Of a DNA stretch of 52,289 bases, positions 17,060 to 26,080 are shown in pieces. The position numbers and the translations under genes are program-made. The notes beneath the pieces are model-generated. The model made no database searches and was not told the DNA's origin. It worked only from the letters and a program-made list of their open reading frames with translations. Each line of letters begins with the position of its first letter. Positions within the stretch are counted from its first letter, which is position 1. Origin of the DNA: Planctomycetota bacterium (GTDB lineage Bacteria; Planctomycetota; J058; JAJDCQ01). The stretch is taken from the NCBI GenBank assembly GCA_029260755.1, contig JAJDCQ010000071.1, forward strand, positions 1-52,289, written 5' to 3'.

Positions 17060-18045
17060 CAGGCCTCGGCCGGCGTCCCGCCGCGCCGCGCCGCGAGGTC
17101 GTAGACCTGCTCGGGGCGCACCTGCTGATCGCCGGGGTCGGCGAAGAGCGCCGTCGAGAGGTAGCGATCGCCGCGGTCGGGGAGGAGCACGACGACCGTC
17201 CCCTCGTCCATGCCGTCGACGACCTCGAGGGCGCCGGCCATGGCCGCGCCGCTGCTGATCCCGGCGAAGATCCCCTCGCGCCGCGCGAGGAGACGGGCCG
17301 TCGCGAAGGCGCTCTCGTCGCGGCTCACGATCGTCCGGTCGACGACCGACGGATCGAAGATCGCGGGGCGGCGCGCGTGATGGACGTTGCGGAGCCCCTG
17401 CTGGGAGTGGACCGCCTCGGGCTCGACGGCGACGACCTGCACCTCGGGGCGGAGCTCCTTGAGGCGCCGGCCGACGCCGACGATCGTCCCCGTCGTGCCG
17501 AGGCCGGCGACGAAGACGTCGATCTCGCCGGCCGTCTGGCGCCAGATCTCGCGGGCAGTGCCGCGGTAGTGCGCCCACCAGTTGTTGTCGTCGGTGTACT
17601 GGTGGATCCGGACGCGGGAGCGGTCGTCGGCGCAGAGGGCGTCGGCGATGTCCCAGGCCTCGTCGGTCCCGCCGGTCTCGGAGGTGAAGACGAGCTCGGC
17701 GCCGAGCGCCCGCAGGATCGCCCGTCGCTCGACGCTGACCTTCTGCGGCATCGCAATGATGAGCGGGTACCCCTTGAGCGCGCACACCATCGCCAGCCCG
17801 ATCCCGGTGTTCCCGCTGCTCCCCTCGACGACGGTCTGGCCCGGAGCGAGGCGCCCGTCGCGCTCGGCCGCCTCGATCATCGCGAGGGCGATCCGCTCCT
17901 TGACGCTGCCGAGCGGGTTGAAGCCCTCGAGCTTCGCGAGGAGCCGCACGCCGGGCTTGGGGCAGAGATGCTGGATGCGAACGATCGGCGTGTTGCCGAT
18001 CGTGTCGAGGATGCTGTCGTGGATGCGGTCGACGAGGCTGGTCAC
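17059..18045 (-). CDS. Cysteine synthase / PLP-dependent beta-replacing enzyme
   Basis: A 328-residue fold-type II PLP enzyme, probably O-acetylserine (or O-phosphoserine) sulfhydrylase making cysteine. Seen: NTPIVRIQ, NPLGSVKER with the PLP Lys at 49, EGSSGNTGIGLA at 74-84 that binds the substrate carboxylate, AGLGTTGTIVG at 180-190 holding the PLP phosphate, and GISSGAAMAGAL. These match the CysK/CysM/CBS family, but the exact donor cannot be told apart. The GTG start at 18045 is 42 nt after the VWA lipoprotein gene. The stop overlaps the AsmA-like start (TGATG). If the neighbouring DUF3179 protein is a selenoprotein, no direct link with this gene is implied. Confidence 0.88.
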   Translation of the reverse strand: MTSLVDRIHDSILDTIGNTPIVRIQHLCPKPGVRLLAKLEGFNPLGSVKERIALAMIEAAERDGRLAPGQTVVEGSSGNTGIGLAMVCALKGYPLIIAMPQKVSVERRAILRALGAELVFTSETGGTDEAWDIADALCADDRSRVRIHQYTDDNNWWAHYRGTAREIWRQTAGEIDVFVAGLGTTGTIVGVGRRLKELRPEVQVVAVEPEAVHSQQGLRNVHHARRPAIFDPSVVDRTIVSRDESAFATARLLARREGIFAGISSGAAMAGALEVVDGMDEGTVVVLLPDRGDRYLSTALFADPGDQQVRPEQVYDLAARRGGTPAEA

Positions 18046-18087
18046 GGCTCCGCGACTCTAGCCGTGCCGACGCAACGGGTCAAGAAT

Positions 18088-19491
18088 TCAGGAGCTACGC
18101 TCGCGGGCCGTCGCCAGCGCCTCGAGCTCCTCGGTGACCACCCGGACGATCAGGTCGTCGAGGTCGTTCTCGGCGAAGCCGCCGACCTTGTGGGGGGTCG
18201 CGCCGCCGTAGGAGATGTAGAGGAACCGGCCGCCGGTCAGGAGGGCGAGCGTCCGGAAGATCGCCTCGCCGCGGTCGTCGAGGCCGCTCGCGGCCACCGG
18301 GTAGATCCGGATCCCGCGGTCGACGGCGGCGAGGGCGGTCGCCTCCCAGGAGCGGGCCTGATCCGGCAGATGCCCCGTGCCGACCGCGGGATGCGCCCAC
18401 TGGTGCGGCGGCGCGTCGGCGATCAGGAAGGCGACCTCGACCGCGCCGTCGACGTCCCAGGTCGGGCCGAGGACGGCCGCCTCGAGCGCCGCCTCGACCG
18501 CCTCGGGGTAGTCGCCGCCGCCGCCGGCCTCGAGGGCGGCGAGCCGGTCGAGGAACGCATCGAGGTCGTCGCCGCGGACGAAGTCCCAGGTGCGGGTGAC
18601 GTACTCGTCGCCCTCGTCGCGGTAGGCGGTCAGGCCGTAGCGGACGAGCGGCCGGGACGGGAGGGTCGCGATCCGCCGGCTCACGTCGCGCATCGTGACC
18701 TTGAGGCGATGGATCTCGTCGGCCATCGACCCGGTCGTATCGATGATGAAGTGCAGGTCGAGGCGGGCTCGCTCGGAGTGGGGCGCCTGATCCTGCCCCT
18801 GCCCCGCCAGCGCGGCGCCGCCGCGCACCGCGAGCGGGATCGTGACGAGCTCGCTCCCGGGCCGCGCCGCGCGCCCGCCGCTCGCGCCGTCGTGGCTCGC
18901 CTCGAGCCAGAGCTCGCGGCCGCGCGTCGCGGCGAAGGCGCGGGGATAGATCGTGACGGCGCCGTCAGGCCCGGTGCGCCCCGTGAAGAGGGCGCGGCTG
19001 CCCTGGCGATCGCGGGCGACGACGCGGGCGAACGGCAGCGGCGCGCCGTCGGCGTCGGTCACGACGACGCGGTGCCGCTCATGGAGCTCGAGCGGGCGCT
19101 CGATCCGACCCCGCCGAGCCTCCTCCTGGTAGTAGGCGACGAAGTCATCGAAGCGAGCGGCGTCATCGATCTCGCCGCCGCGTAGCCCCGACCGGGTCTG
19201 CCCGCGCGGCGCATGCTCGACGGCGACGCCGCCGACCGGACCGCCCGACGAAGCGCCGAACGTGCCACCCGTCGAGAGAGCGAGCGGAGCCGCGTCGGCT
19301 TCGCCGTAGTCGGCGCCCCCACCGGACGCCCCGGCGCCACGCCACTCCCCGCCGGAGTCGGCCGCCTCGTAGGAGCGCCCGACGTCATGCCGGGGGGCGC
19401 CGCCCGAGCAGGCGGGCAACAGGGCCACACCAGCGAGGCCGGCGAGGGCGAGAGACGTGGCGGGCGTGAAGATCGACGAGAGACGACGCAT
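18088..19491 (-). CDS. VWA-domain lipoprotein
   Basis: The frame is open from 19683, but the ATG at 19491 is chosen: it has GGAGGAGG upstream and begins a lipoprotein signal (LAGVALLPAC, lipobox Cys at about 25). The 467-residue protein has a low-complexity Gly/Ala/Ser region (about 27-85), a small beta domain, then a von Willebrand factor A domain whose MIDAS motif DTTGSM is at about 251-256 with the later LTAYRDEGDEYVT and AFLIADAPPH strands. VWA domains bind protein ligands through a divalent metal. The mature protein should sit on the periplasmic side of a membrane. It is followed after 42 nt by the cysteine synthase gene and may head that operon. Confidence 0.8.
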   Translation of the reverse strand: MRRLSSIFTPATSLALAGLAGVALLPACSGGAPRHDVGRSYEAADSGGEWRGAGASGGGADYGEADAAPLALSTGGTFGASSGGPVGGVAVEHAPRGQTRSGLRGGEIDDAARFDDFVAYYQEEARRGRIERPLELHERHRVVVTDADGAPLPFARVVARDRQGSRALFTGRTGPDGAVTIYPRAFAATRGRELWLEASHDGASGGRAARPGSELVTIPLAVRGGAALAGQGQDQAPHSERARLDLHFIIDTTGSMADEIHRLKVTMRDVSRRIATLPSRPLVRYGLTAYRDEGDEYVTRTWDFVRGDDLDAFLDRLAALEAGGGGDYPEAVEAALEAAVLGPTWDVDGAVEVAFLIADAPPHQWAHPAVGTGHLPDQARSWEATALAAVDRGIRIYPVAASGLDDRGEAIFRTLALLTGGRFLYISYGGATPHKVGGFAENDLDDLIVRVVTEELEALATARERSS

Positions 19492-19615
19492 GGCTCGGGT
19501 CCTCCTCCGAAGCGGGCTCGCCTCCAGAGACAGCAGGCCTCGAGCGACGATTCGAAGAAGAATGGGCGCCCCAGATGTAGACCTTATCGACTTGACCTCG
19601 TCGACTCGGCGATAC

Positions 19616-20254
19616 CTATCGACTGGTCGACACGGCTCGAACGATCTCCTCGAACGCCCGATGATCGCGTACTGCGGCGACACGCGTCTCGCGAATCGCT
19701 TCTACGAGTGACTGTGACCCATCTGACAGGCGCTCTAGGTCCGCTGCCTGACGCCCCAGCTCGCCTTGCACAACCGGATCTCCGACCATGCGTTGCTTCT
19801 GAGCGTGTTGGTTCTCCCGATGCTCTTTCTCGTCCCATACGTGCTCGCAGACGTAGAAGCCACATCCCTCATAGGCCTGCTGGGCAGCGCGAGCGGCGTC
19901 AAGGCGGCTTCCGCCGACGCGACACTGGAGGGCCCAGTACAGCGCTCCTACGGCAGTCTCGGCTAGCCCAGCGAGGATTGTCCAATCCTCGTCTTGCTCG
20001 GTCGGGATCGCGTCGCGGCACGACGGCATCAGGAGTAGTAGCTCATCAGCCCAGCTCTCCTCCGTTGAGAGAAGGCTCCCCCAGAGGGCACGGAGGGAGC
20101 TCTCAACGAGCTCAGTCTTGTCGCGGTCCGCCGAGAACGCTGCTCTCATGATGGGGGACTGCCGCTCGGCACAAGCGACCGCGAAGGCTGAGGAAGCCGA
20201 GAGGGGAACGTCTCGGAGTTTCTCCGCGAGTCCCGTCAGATCGAATCGTCGCAT
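19616..20254 (-). CDS. DUF416 (YjaG-like) family protein
   Basis: A 212-residue all-helical cytoplasmic protein. Seen: ASSAFAVACAERQSPIMRAAF, ALWGSLLST, a central DAIPTEQDEDWTILAGLAETAVGALYWAL and a C-terminal DPVVQGELGRQAADLERL, the arrangement of the DUF416 family (E. coli YjaG: ACLCERMYPNY..., L.L.WE.L, AIPSADDFD, A.D...AL, NPAVEQEWDIQ). Family function is unknown. The stretch 19560-20260 is visibly less GC-rich, with relaxed third positions compared with both neighbours, which suggests later acquisition. It has its own unit: 124 nt separate it from the VWA start and 202 nt from the PqaA-like gene. Confidence 0.65.
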   Translation of the reverse strand: MRRFDLTGLAEKLRDVPLSASSAFAVACAERQSPIMRAAFSADRDKTELVESSLRALWGSLLSTEESWADELLLLMPSCRDAIPTEQDEDWTILAGLAETAVGALYWALQCRVGGSRLDAARAAQQAYEGCGFYVCEHVWDEKEHRENQHAQKQRMVGDPVVQGELGRQAADLERLSDGSQSLVEAIRETRVAAVRDHRAFEEIVRAVSTSR

Positions 20255-20378
20255 CCGTGACCGTTTGTCTCGCTTGTCGTTGAAGGGGCTTCCGGCTGGG
20301 GCGACGCCCGGCAGGGAACCTCTGGTTGCTGCTTGCTTGCTCGCTCGCCGGCGAGGATCCGCTCGTCCTGGATGCGAA

Positions 20379-20408
20379 GAGGCCCCGAACGCACGCGCTC
20401 GGGGCCTC
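20379..20408 (-). terminator. 10-bp stem-loop after the PqaA-like gene
   Basis: gaggccccga and tcggggcctc are perfectly complementary around a 10-nt loop, 48 nt downstream of the minus-strand stop at 20457. There is no T-run on the far side. The strong stem is consistent with a terminator or mRNA-stabilising hairpin. The rest of 20255-20456 shows nothing else. Confidence 0.55.
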
Positions 20409-20456
20409 GGGGTCGGCCGCCGGGGACGGCGGCCGATCGCTCGGTCGGAAAGGCGT

Positions 20457-21863
20457 CTAGTAGAGCTTCGCCTTCTTCCCGCGCCGCTCGATCACCGCCG
20501 CCGGCGTCTTGCCGGTGGTCGGGCGGGTCGCGGCGCCGGCGCCCGCCGCCGCCGGGGCGACGTCGCCGAGGATCTTCACCTGGCTGCTGAGGGTGTAGCG
20601 ACGTCCGGCGTCGTCCTCGAAGACCGCCTCGGCGAAGAAGGCGACATACGAGCCCTTCGCCGGCTTCTCGAACGTCTTGACGAAGCGCTGGCTGCTCGCC
20701 GCGTCGACGACCTCGCTCTCCCACTTCGCCTTGCGGAAGTCGCGGACGTTGGTCCGGGCGACCCAGACCTTCATCTCGACCGGGTCCTGGTCGGCGGTGA
20801 CGGCGATCGAGGTCGCGTCGCCCGCCTGCGTCCACGTCCACTCCATCTTCGGGAGCTGCTTCTTCGCGCCGACCGCGCGGATGAACGCGCCGGCCGAGTT
20901 GAGGACGCGCGGGAAGTCGCGGATCCCGTGGCCGTTGTTCGGCACCATCAGGATGCTCTTGTTCTTGCCGATGCCGTCCCAGTAGAAGTTCGTCGCCTCG
21001 AGGGTCCAGTAGGCGTCGTTGCTCGCGTTGATGAGGAGCTTCGGCAGGTCCTGCCAGCGATCACGGTAGGTGTAGGGATCGACCCATGTGGTCAGCTGCT
21101 TGCCGCGCTCGGTGCTCATCTTCTCCTGGAGACCGCGCCGGGTGTAGTCCTTGATCTGCTCGCTGAACTCGCCCCACCACGCGAGCTGGTGCCGCATCTG
21201 GGGCTCGAAGTTCAGGTTGTCGAACACGATCGGGGCGATCCCGGCGACGCGCGCATCGACGGTCGCGGTGAGCCACGTCGTCCAGCCGCGCTTGCTCGCG
21301 CCGCTCACGACCCAGCGCTTCACCTCGCCGGACGCGCCGTACTCCTTCTTGGTGAACTCGCCGATCGCGTCCATCGCCTTGACGGCGCTCTTCGTCATCG
21401 GGAAGAGGAGCGGCCAGTCGGTCTCGCCCGACTCGAAGTACTTCAGGAACGTGTGCGCGATGAGGTCGTCCTCGCGCATGTCCCAGATCGGCTGCATCGG
21501 AATCGAGTCGAGGATCACGACCGTCGCGCCCGACTGCTTCACGAGCGGGGTCGCGTAGCGCTTGGCGTCGCGGCCGCTCCCGCCGGTGACGACGAGGACG
21601 CCGAGGTCGTTGAAGGTCGGCGTCGTCGGGCGGAAGGTCCAGAGATGATGCTTCCAGTCGATGCCACGCCAGGTCTGGCTGGTGAGCTCGATGTCGATGA
21701 TCTCGACGCCGTTCTCGACCTCCTTGCTGACGAGCTTCCACGCGTTCTTCGGCTCGGGCCGCTGAACGTACTCGTCGAGGGCGGTGCCGCCGGCGAAGGC
21801 GGGCCCGGCGGTCGCGACGATGACGAGGGCCGCGACGGCCAGGAACATGAAGGGCTTGCGCAT
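20457..21863 (-). CDS. PhoPQ-activated pathogenicity-related protein (PqaA-type)
   Basis: A 468-residue exported protein. The ATG at 21863 is preceded by GGGAGGT and starts a signal peptide (FLAVAALVIVATAGPAFA). Seen: ALDEYVQRPEPKNAWKLV, the alpha/beta-hydrolase nucleophile-like elbow VVSGASKRGWTTWLTA with Ser in GASKRG, VFDNLNFEPQMRHQL, DPYTYRDRW, LPKLLINASNDAYW and a late His in VPNNGHGIRDF. These are signatures of the PhoPQ-activated pathogenicity-related family, which is predicted to have an alpha/beta-hydrolase fold. The enzymatic substrate is unknown. A C-terminal Ala-rich extension (about 425-468) is not part of the core. It stands alone between the DUF416 gene and the helicase gene. 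Despite the family name, no virulence role is implied here. Confidence 0.9.
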   Translation of the reverse strand: MRKPFMFLAVAALVIVATAGPAFAGGTALDEYVQRPEPKNAWKLVSKEVENGVEIIDIELTSQTWRGIDWKHHLWTFRPTTPTFNDLGVLVVTGGSGRDAKRYATPLVKQSGATVVILDSIPMQPIWDMREDDLIAHTFLKYFESGETDWPLLFPMTKSAVKAMDAIGEFTKKEYGASGEVKRWVVSGASKRGWTTWLTATVDARVAGIAPIVFDNLNFEPQMRHQLAWWGEFSEQIKDYTRRGLQEKMSTERGKQLTTWVDPYTYRDRWQDLPKLLINASNDAYWTLEATNFYWDGIGKNKSILMVPNNGHGIRDFPRVLNSAGAFIRAVGAKKQLPKMEWTWTQAGDATSIAVTADQDPVEMKVWVARTNVRDFRKAKWESEVVDAASSQRFVKTFEKPAKGSYVAFFAEAVFEDDAGRRYTLSSQVKILGDVAPAAAGAGAATRPTTGKTPAAVIERRGKKAKLY

Positions 21864-21961
21864 CCCAGATACCTCCCAGGGGTGTCTCTCTGCTCGAAGC
21901 GGGCCGACCTTAGCGCGGCGAGCGGGGATGACGCAAGAGCGAAGGCGCCGAGCGCGTTGCG

Positions 21962-24900
21962 TCATGAACGACGTCGAGGGCGGGGGGCCCGGGCGGGCTC
22001 GAGCCCCTCGAGCTGCCGGAGCTGCTCCGGGCTCGGCGTCGACCGACCGGCCTCCCAGCGCGACAGCGTCGTCTGGGACACGCCGAGGCGATCGGCCAGC
22101 GCGCGCTGGGTCAGCCCGAGGTCGGACCGCCGCGCCTTGACGATCTCCGCGTCGGTCCGGGCCTCGGGCGAGGCGGCGACCGCCGCTCGCTTCCCGCTCG
22201 GCGGCGCGGCGGCCCGCTCGCGTCGCGGGGCTCGGGGCGGCGAGGTCGCGGGCCCTCCAGGCTGACCGCCCGATCGGATCAGGTCGATCAGGTCCTCGGT
22301 CGAGAGCTTCCCCGCGGCGTCCGCGCCGGCGAGGAGCCCCTCGACCAGGTTTCGCTTGCGCGCGTGCAGGGCGACCACCTGCTCCTCGATCGTCGCCCGG
22401 GTGATCATCCGGTAGACGGTCACCGGACGCCGCTGGCCGATCCGGTGGGCGCGGTCGGTCGCCTGATCCTCGACCGCCGGGTTCCACCACGGGTCGGTGT
22501 GGATCACGTAGTCGGCCGCGGTGAGGTTGAGTCCCTGCCCTCCGGCCTTGAGCGAGATCAGGAAGAGATCTCCCTCGCCGGCCTGGAAGGCGTCGACCCG
22601 ATCCTGGCGGGCCGCCGCCGGGGTGGTCCCGTCGAGGTAGAGGTGGGCGATCTCGCGTTCGTCGAGCGCGGCCGCGATCGTGCGCAGCCACCTGGTGAAC
22701 TGGCTGAAGACGAGCGCGCGATGCCCCCCGCCGCGAAGCTCGTCGACGAGCTGAAGGATCGCCCGCAGCTTGGAGGAGCCGGCCTGCGCCGCGGAGGCGG
22801 CCGCGCCGCAGCCGTCCGCGTCCCAGTCGGCGTCGACGAGCGCCGGATGGCAGGCGAGCTGACGGAGCCGCGTGAGCGCGGCCAGCACCTCGAAGCGTCC
22901 GGTCTCGTGATCGCCGGTTCCGGCCGCGATCCGGGCGACCGCGTCGAGGCGTTCGTCGTCGTAGCGGCGACGCTCGCCGTCATCGAGGTCGACATCGAGG
23001 GTCACCTCGGTGCGCGCCGGCAGCTCGGTCAGCACCTCGTCCTTGCGCCGCCGGAGGACGAACGGCCGGACGAGCCGGGCCAGCCCCTCGCGCCGCTCGT
23101 CGTCGCCGTCGCGCTCGATCGGCCGCGCGAACCGCTCGCGGAACGCGTCCCAGCTCCCGAGCAGGCCGGGCGCGAGCAGCCGGAACATGCTCCAGAGCTC
23201 GCCGGTGTGGTTCTCGATCGGCGTCCCGCTGAGGGCGACCCGCGCCTCGGCGCGGAGCGCCCGGAGAGCCCGGGCCGTCTTCGTCGCCGCGTTCTTCACC
23301 CGCTGCGCCTCGTCGAAGACCGCCGTCGCCCAGGTGATCGGGGTGAGGAGCCGCTCGTCGCGCCGGGCGAGGTCGTACGACACGATCAGGACATCGCCCC
23401 CGCGCAGACCCGCGACGAGCGCCTCGCGGTCGTCGGCCTCGCGGTAGAGATGCGCGCGAAGGCAGGGCGCGAAGCGGGCGATCTCCCGCTGCCAGTTCGT
23501 CCCGACCGACGTCGGCGCGACGACGAGGGCGGGGCCCTTGCGTCGACGATCGACGAGGAGGGCGATCGCCTGGACCGTCTTGCCGAGGCCCATGTCGTCG
23601 GCGAGGCACGCCCCGACTCCCCAGGTCGCGAGGCGCTTCAGCCAGACGAACCCCTCGAGCTGGTAGGGGCGGAGCTGCGCCTTCAGGAGCCTGGGCGGGG
23701 TCGCCCGGACGGCGCGCGCCGATGCGAGCCGCCGACGGAGGGCGAGCCAGCCCTCGGAGAGCTCCGCCTCGCCGGCCGCGTCGAGGACATCCTCGAGCGC
23801 GGGGCCGGCCGTCGCGTCGAGGGCGAGCGCGCCGCGGGGCGCCTTCGGTCCGACGACGGCGTGGTCGGCGAGCGCGGCGAGGCGACTCCGCAGCTCCTCG
23901 GACACCCGGAGCCAGCGACGGCCGTCGAGGGCGACGTAGCGCTTCCCCGCGCGGAGGGCGGCGAGGAGCGCGGCCAGCTCGATCGTGAGCCCGTCCACCT
24001 CGACCTCACCCCGGATCCCGAGCCAGTCGGGACCGTCCTCGACGCGGACGCGGAGGTCGGCCGGCGTCGCCGGGCGGGAGACGCGGAGCCGTTCGCCCTT
24101 GGGCCACTCGACGACGAGGTCGCTCCGGGAGGCGGCCAGCTCGTCGACGCGCGCGACGAGCTCGAGCGCCGCCTCCGGTCCGAGCCTCGCTGCCTTTCCC
24201 GGACCGTCGTCGCCGGATGGGTCGGGCAGCGCCAGGCCGAGCTCGGCGGCGACGGCGGCCGCGGTCGCCCGCTCTGCTCCGCGGTCGCGCTCGACCGGAT
24301 GCACGCGGCCGTCATCGCCGACGACGCACGGGCTCGCGTCGGTCGACCCGGGGAGGGCGAGCGGCGCCCGCTCGTGCGGGCGGACGCGCAGGATGGCGCG
24401 GAGCCCATCCTCGACCGGCGTGAGGAGAAGGCGCGTCCGCGCATCACCATCGATCGGGTCGCCCAGGAGCTCCGCCGGCCAGAACACCGGCAGGACGACC
24501 GGCGCCACGGCGAGACGCTCCAGGAGCACGGACCGGGCGTCGGCGGGGTACTCGCCCTGCAGCGCCACGGCCAGGTCGTACGGCGGACCGCCCGCCCGGC
24601 CGACGACGAGGCCCTCCTCGTCCCGGGCGACGAGGAGCTGCTCCTCCTCCTGCACGACCGTCAGCGGATAGACCCGGACGGCGTCGGCGCGCGCCGCGTC
24701 CCGCGGTGCGGCGCGGTCGCTCACCTCGGCGATCGTCGGCGCCACGCGGAGCCGCTCCTCCCCGTCGTGATCCTCGAGGCTGACGTGGAGGGCGAGGGCG
24801 CCCGGACGGACCTCGAGATGTCGGGCGGGGTCATTGGCGTCGTAGACGTGCGGGCTTCCGACGAGCGCGAGGAGGACGCTCGAGTGCGGGGTCGGGGCGG

Positions 24901-25684
24901 GCGCGTCGTAGCGATAGCCGTAGAGGAACAGGCTCGCGGCGCGGTAGGCGAAAGCGGCTGCCTCGACGTCGGGACGGAGATTCGACCGCGAGATGTTCAG
25001 GAGCTCCCCGATCCCGATCGCCGCCCCGCGGGTGAAGCCCGATCCGCCCTGGCGGCGGCGCTGGAGGTGGGCGGTGACCTCCAGGCGGTCGCCCGCGCGG
25101 ACACGGAAGACGACCCGCTCGGCGGCGTCCTCATCGGATGACCGCGCCTCCCCCGAGGTCGCCGTCTCGTGGGCGGCGAGGATCCGGTCCGCCTCGACGA
25201 GCGCCGTCCGCCAGTCGCGGTCCGCGGCGGAGTCGGGGGCGTCGTATCGGCGGGTGACCTCGGCCTGGAGCTCGGCCTGGAGGCGGTCGAGGACGGCCCA
25301 GCCGTGCTTGCACGCGGTCGCGCCGCCGCTGTAGGGACAGGTGCACGTCGCCAGGATGCGGTCGTCGTCGCGCTCGAGGCTGACCTCGTACGGGGCGACC
25401 GCCGTGCCGGACACGAGGGCGTGGACGCACGCGAGCGCGTCTCCCGCGACCAGCTCGCCTCGGACGATCCGCTTGCGATAGCGGCGCGCGCGCGCCTCGA
25501 ACGAGCGAAGCCTCCGGAGCCGGTCGCCGGTCGCGCCGAGGACATCGGCGAGCTCTTGGTCCGAGAGGTCGGCGATCGCGAGCTCGAGCGGGAGGTGTTG
25601 ATCGAGGTCGTCCCGTTCCGGAGGAGCCGGCGGCGGGGTCGGCGCCGGCCAGGAACGTCGCGATCGACGTCGGCGTCTGGCCAT
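21962..25684 (-). CDS. SWIM-SNF2 helicase-like ATPase with C-terminal XRE HTH
   Basis: A 1240-residue protein. N-terminal SWIM zinc finger CxCx8CxH at C114, C116, C125, H127. The middle region (about 190-640) is typical of bacterial SNF2/HepA-type proteins. The SNF2 ATPase has DDMGLGKTVQA (Walker A) near 700, FDEAQRVKN (Walker B, DEAQ instead of the usual DEAH) near 788, LSGTPIENH, and the second lobe LVFSQFTRWL, GGQGLNLTAADYVIHTDPWWNPAVEDQATDRAHRIGQ near 1040-1085. After an Ala/Arg-rich linker, residues 1185-1235 form an XRE/Cro-type helix-turn-helix (LTQRALADRLGVSQTTLSRW). DNA translocation or remodelling of nucleoprotein is expected. The added HTH suggests recruitment to a specific DNA site. 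No restriction or methylase gene adjoins. ATG start at 25684. Confidence 0.93.
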   Translation of the reverse strand: MARRRRRSRRSWPAPTPPPAPPERDDLDQHLPLELAIADLSDQELADVLGATGDRLRRLRSFEARARRYRKRIVRGELVAGDALACVHALVSGTAVAPYEVSLERDDDRILATCTCPYSGGATACKHGWAVLDRLQAELQAEVTRRYDAPDSAADRDWRTALVEADRILAAHETATSGEARSSDEDAAERVVFRVRAGDRLEVTAHLQRRRQGGSGFTRGAAIGIGELLNISRSNLRPDVEAAAFAYRAASLFLYGYRYDAPAPTPHSSVLLALVGSPHVYDANDPARHLEVRPGALALHVSLEDHDGEERLRVAPTIAEVSDRAAPRDAARADAVRVYPLTVVQEEEQLLVARDEEGLVVGRAGGPPYDLAVALQGEYPADARSVLLERLAVAPVVLPVFWPAELLGDPIDGDARTRLLLTPVEDGLRAILRVRPHERAPLALPGSTDASPCVVGDDGRVHPVERDRGAERATAAAVAAELGLALPDPSGDDGPGKAARLGPEAALELVARVDELAASRSDLVVEWPKGERLRVSRPATPADLRVRVEDGPDWLGIRGEVEVDGLTIELAALLAALRAGKRYVALDGRRWLRVSEELRSRLAALADHAVVGPKAPRGALALDATAGPALEDVLDAAGEAELSEGWLALRRRLASARAVRATPPRLLKAQLRPYQLEGFVWLKRLATWGVGACLADDMGLGKTVQAIALLVDRRRKGPALVVAPTSVGTNWQREIARFAPCLRAHLYREADDREALVAGLRGGDVLIVSYDLARRDERLLTPITWATAVFDEAQRVKNAATKTARALRALRAEARVALSGTPIENHTGELWSMFRLLAPGLLGSWDAFRERFARPIERDGDDERREGLARLVRPFVLRRRKDEVLTELPARTEVTLDVDLDDGERRRYDDERLDAVARIAAGTGDHETGRFEVLAALTRLRQLACHPALVDADWDADGCGAAASAAQAGSSKLRAILQLVDELRGGGHRALVFSQFTRWLRTIAAALDEREIAHLYLDGTTPAAARQDRVDAFQAGEGDLFLISLKAGGQGLNLTAADYVIHTDPWWNPAVEDQATDRAHRIGQRRPVTVYRMITRATIEEQVVALHARKRNLVEGLLAGADAAGKLSTEDLIDLIRSGGQPGGPATSPPRAPRRERAAAPPSGKRAAVAASPEARTDAEIVKARRSDLGLTQRALADRLGVSQTTLSRWEAGRSTPSPEQLRQLEGLEPARAPRPRRRS

Positions 25685-25765
25685 GATGACGGCCAGGATA
25701 CGGTCCGACGCGCGAGATGGGGAGGGAGGGAGCCACCGAGGGGCGGAGCGGAGGGGACGGTCGGG

Positions 25766-26080
25766 CTACGCCGAGGGGATCAGCAGGATCGTCGTGTCGA
25801 TCAGGTCCTGGGCGACCGGCGGAAGCGCGGCGAGCTCGGCGGGCGTCTGGCCCTCTTCGCTGCTCGACTCGACGGCGCCCGGCTCGAGCATCTCCTCGAG
25901 CTCGAGGACGCCCGACACGAAGAGTATCTCGCGGAGCGAGACGCCGGAACGACGGCGAAGCAGCTCGCGGATGCGGTCGAGCTCGGCGCACGTGATCCGG
26001 CCCTCGAGGATGAGGCGTCGCGAGAGGGTCTCGTCGGCCTTCGAGAACGGGCGAGGGGTTCGTAGACGCGAGGTGGTCAC
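25766..26080 (-). CDS. Small hypothetical protein
   Basis: The frame is open upstream to 26317, but that part is Arg/Ser-rich noise. The GTG at 26080, with GAGGGG 5 nt upstream, gives 104 residues with good codon bias. The first half (LSRRLILEGRITCAELDRIR, then SLREILFVSGVLELEEML) has the pattern LxxxLIxxGxIxxxxLxxx...SLxEILxxxGxL seen in the N-terminal domains of PilB/GspE-type ATPases and related small signalling domains. The second half is acidic and ends in DLIDTTILLIPSA. No domain can be assigned firmly. It lies 81 nt upstream of the helicase gene on the same strand. Confidence 0.5.
   Translation of the reverse strand: MTTSRLRTPRPFSKADETLSRRLILEGRITCAELDRIRELLRRRSGVSLREILFVSGVLELEEMLEPGAVESSSEEGQTPAELAALPPVAQDLIDTTILLIPSA

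Noticed and set aside
17060..17785. N-terminal extension of the AsmA-like frame upstream of 17059
   Set aside because: This part overlaps the cysteine synthase gene in another frame and is composed of Arg/Gly-rich filler. The ATG at 17059 with a membrane helix is the plausible start.
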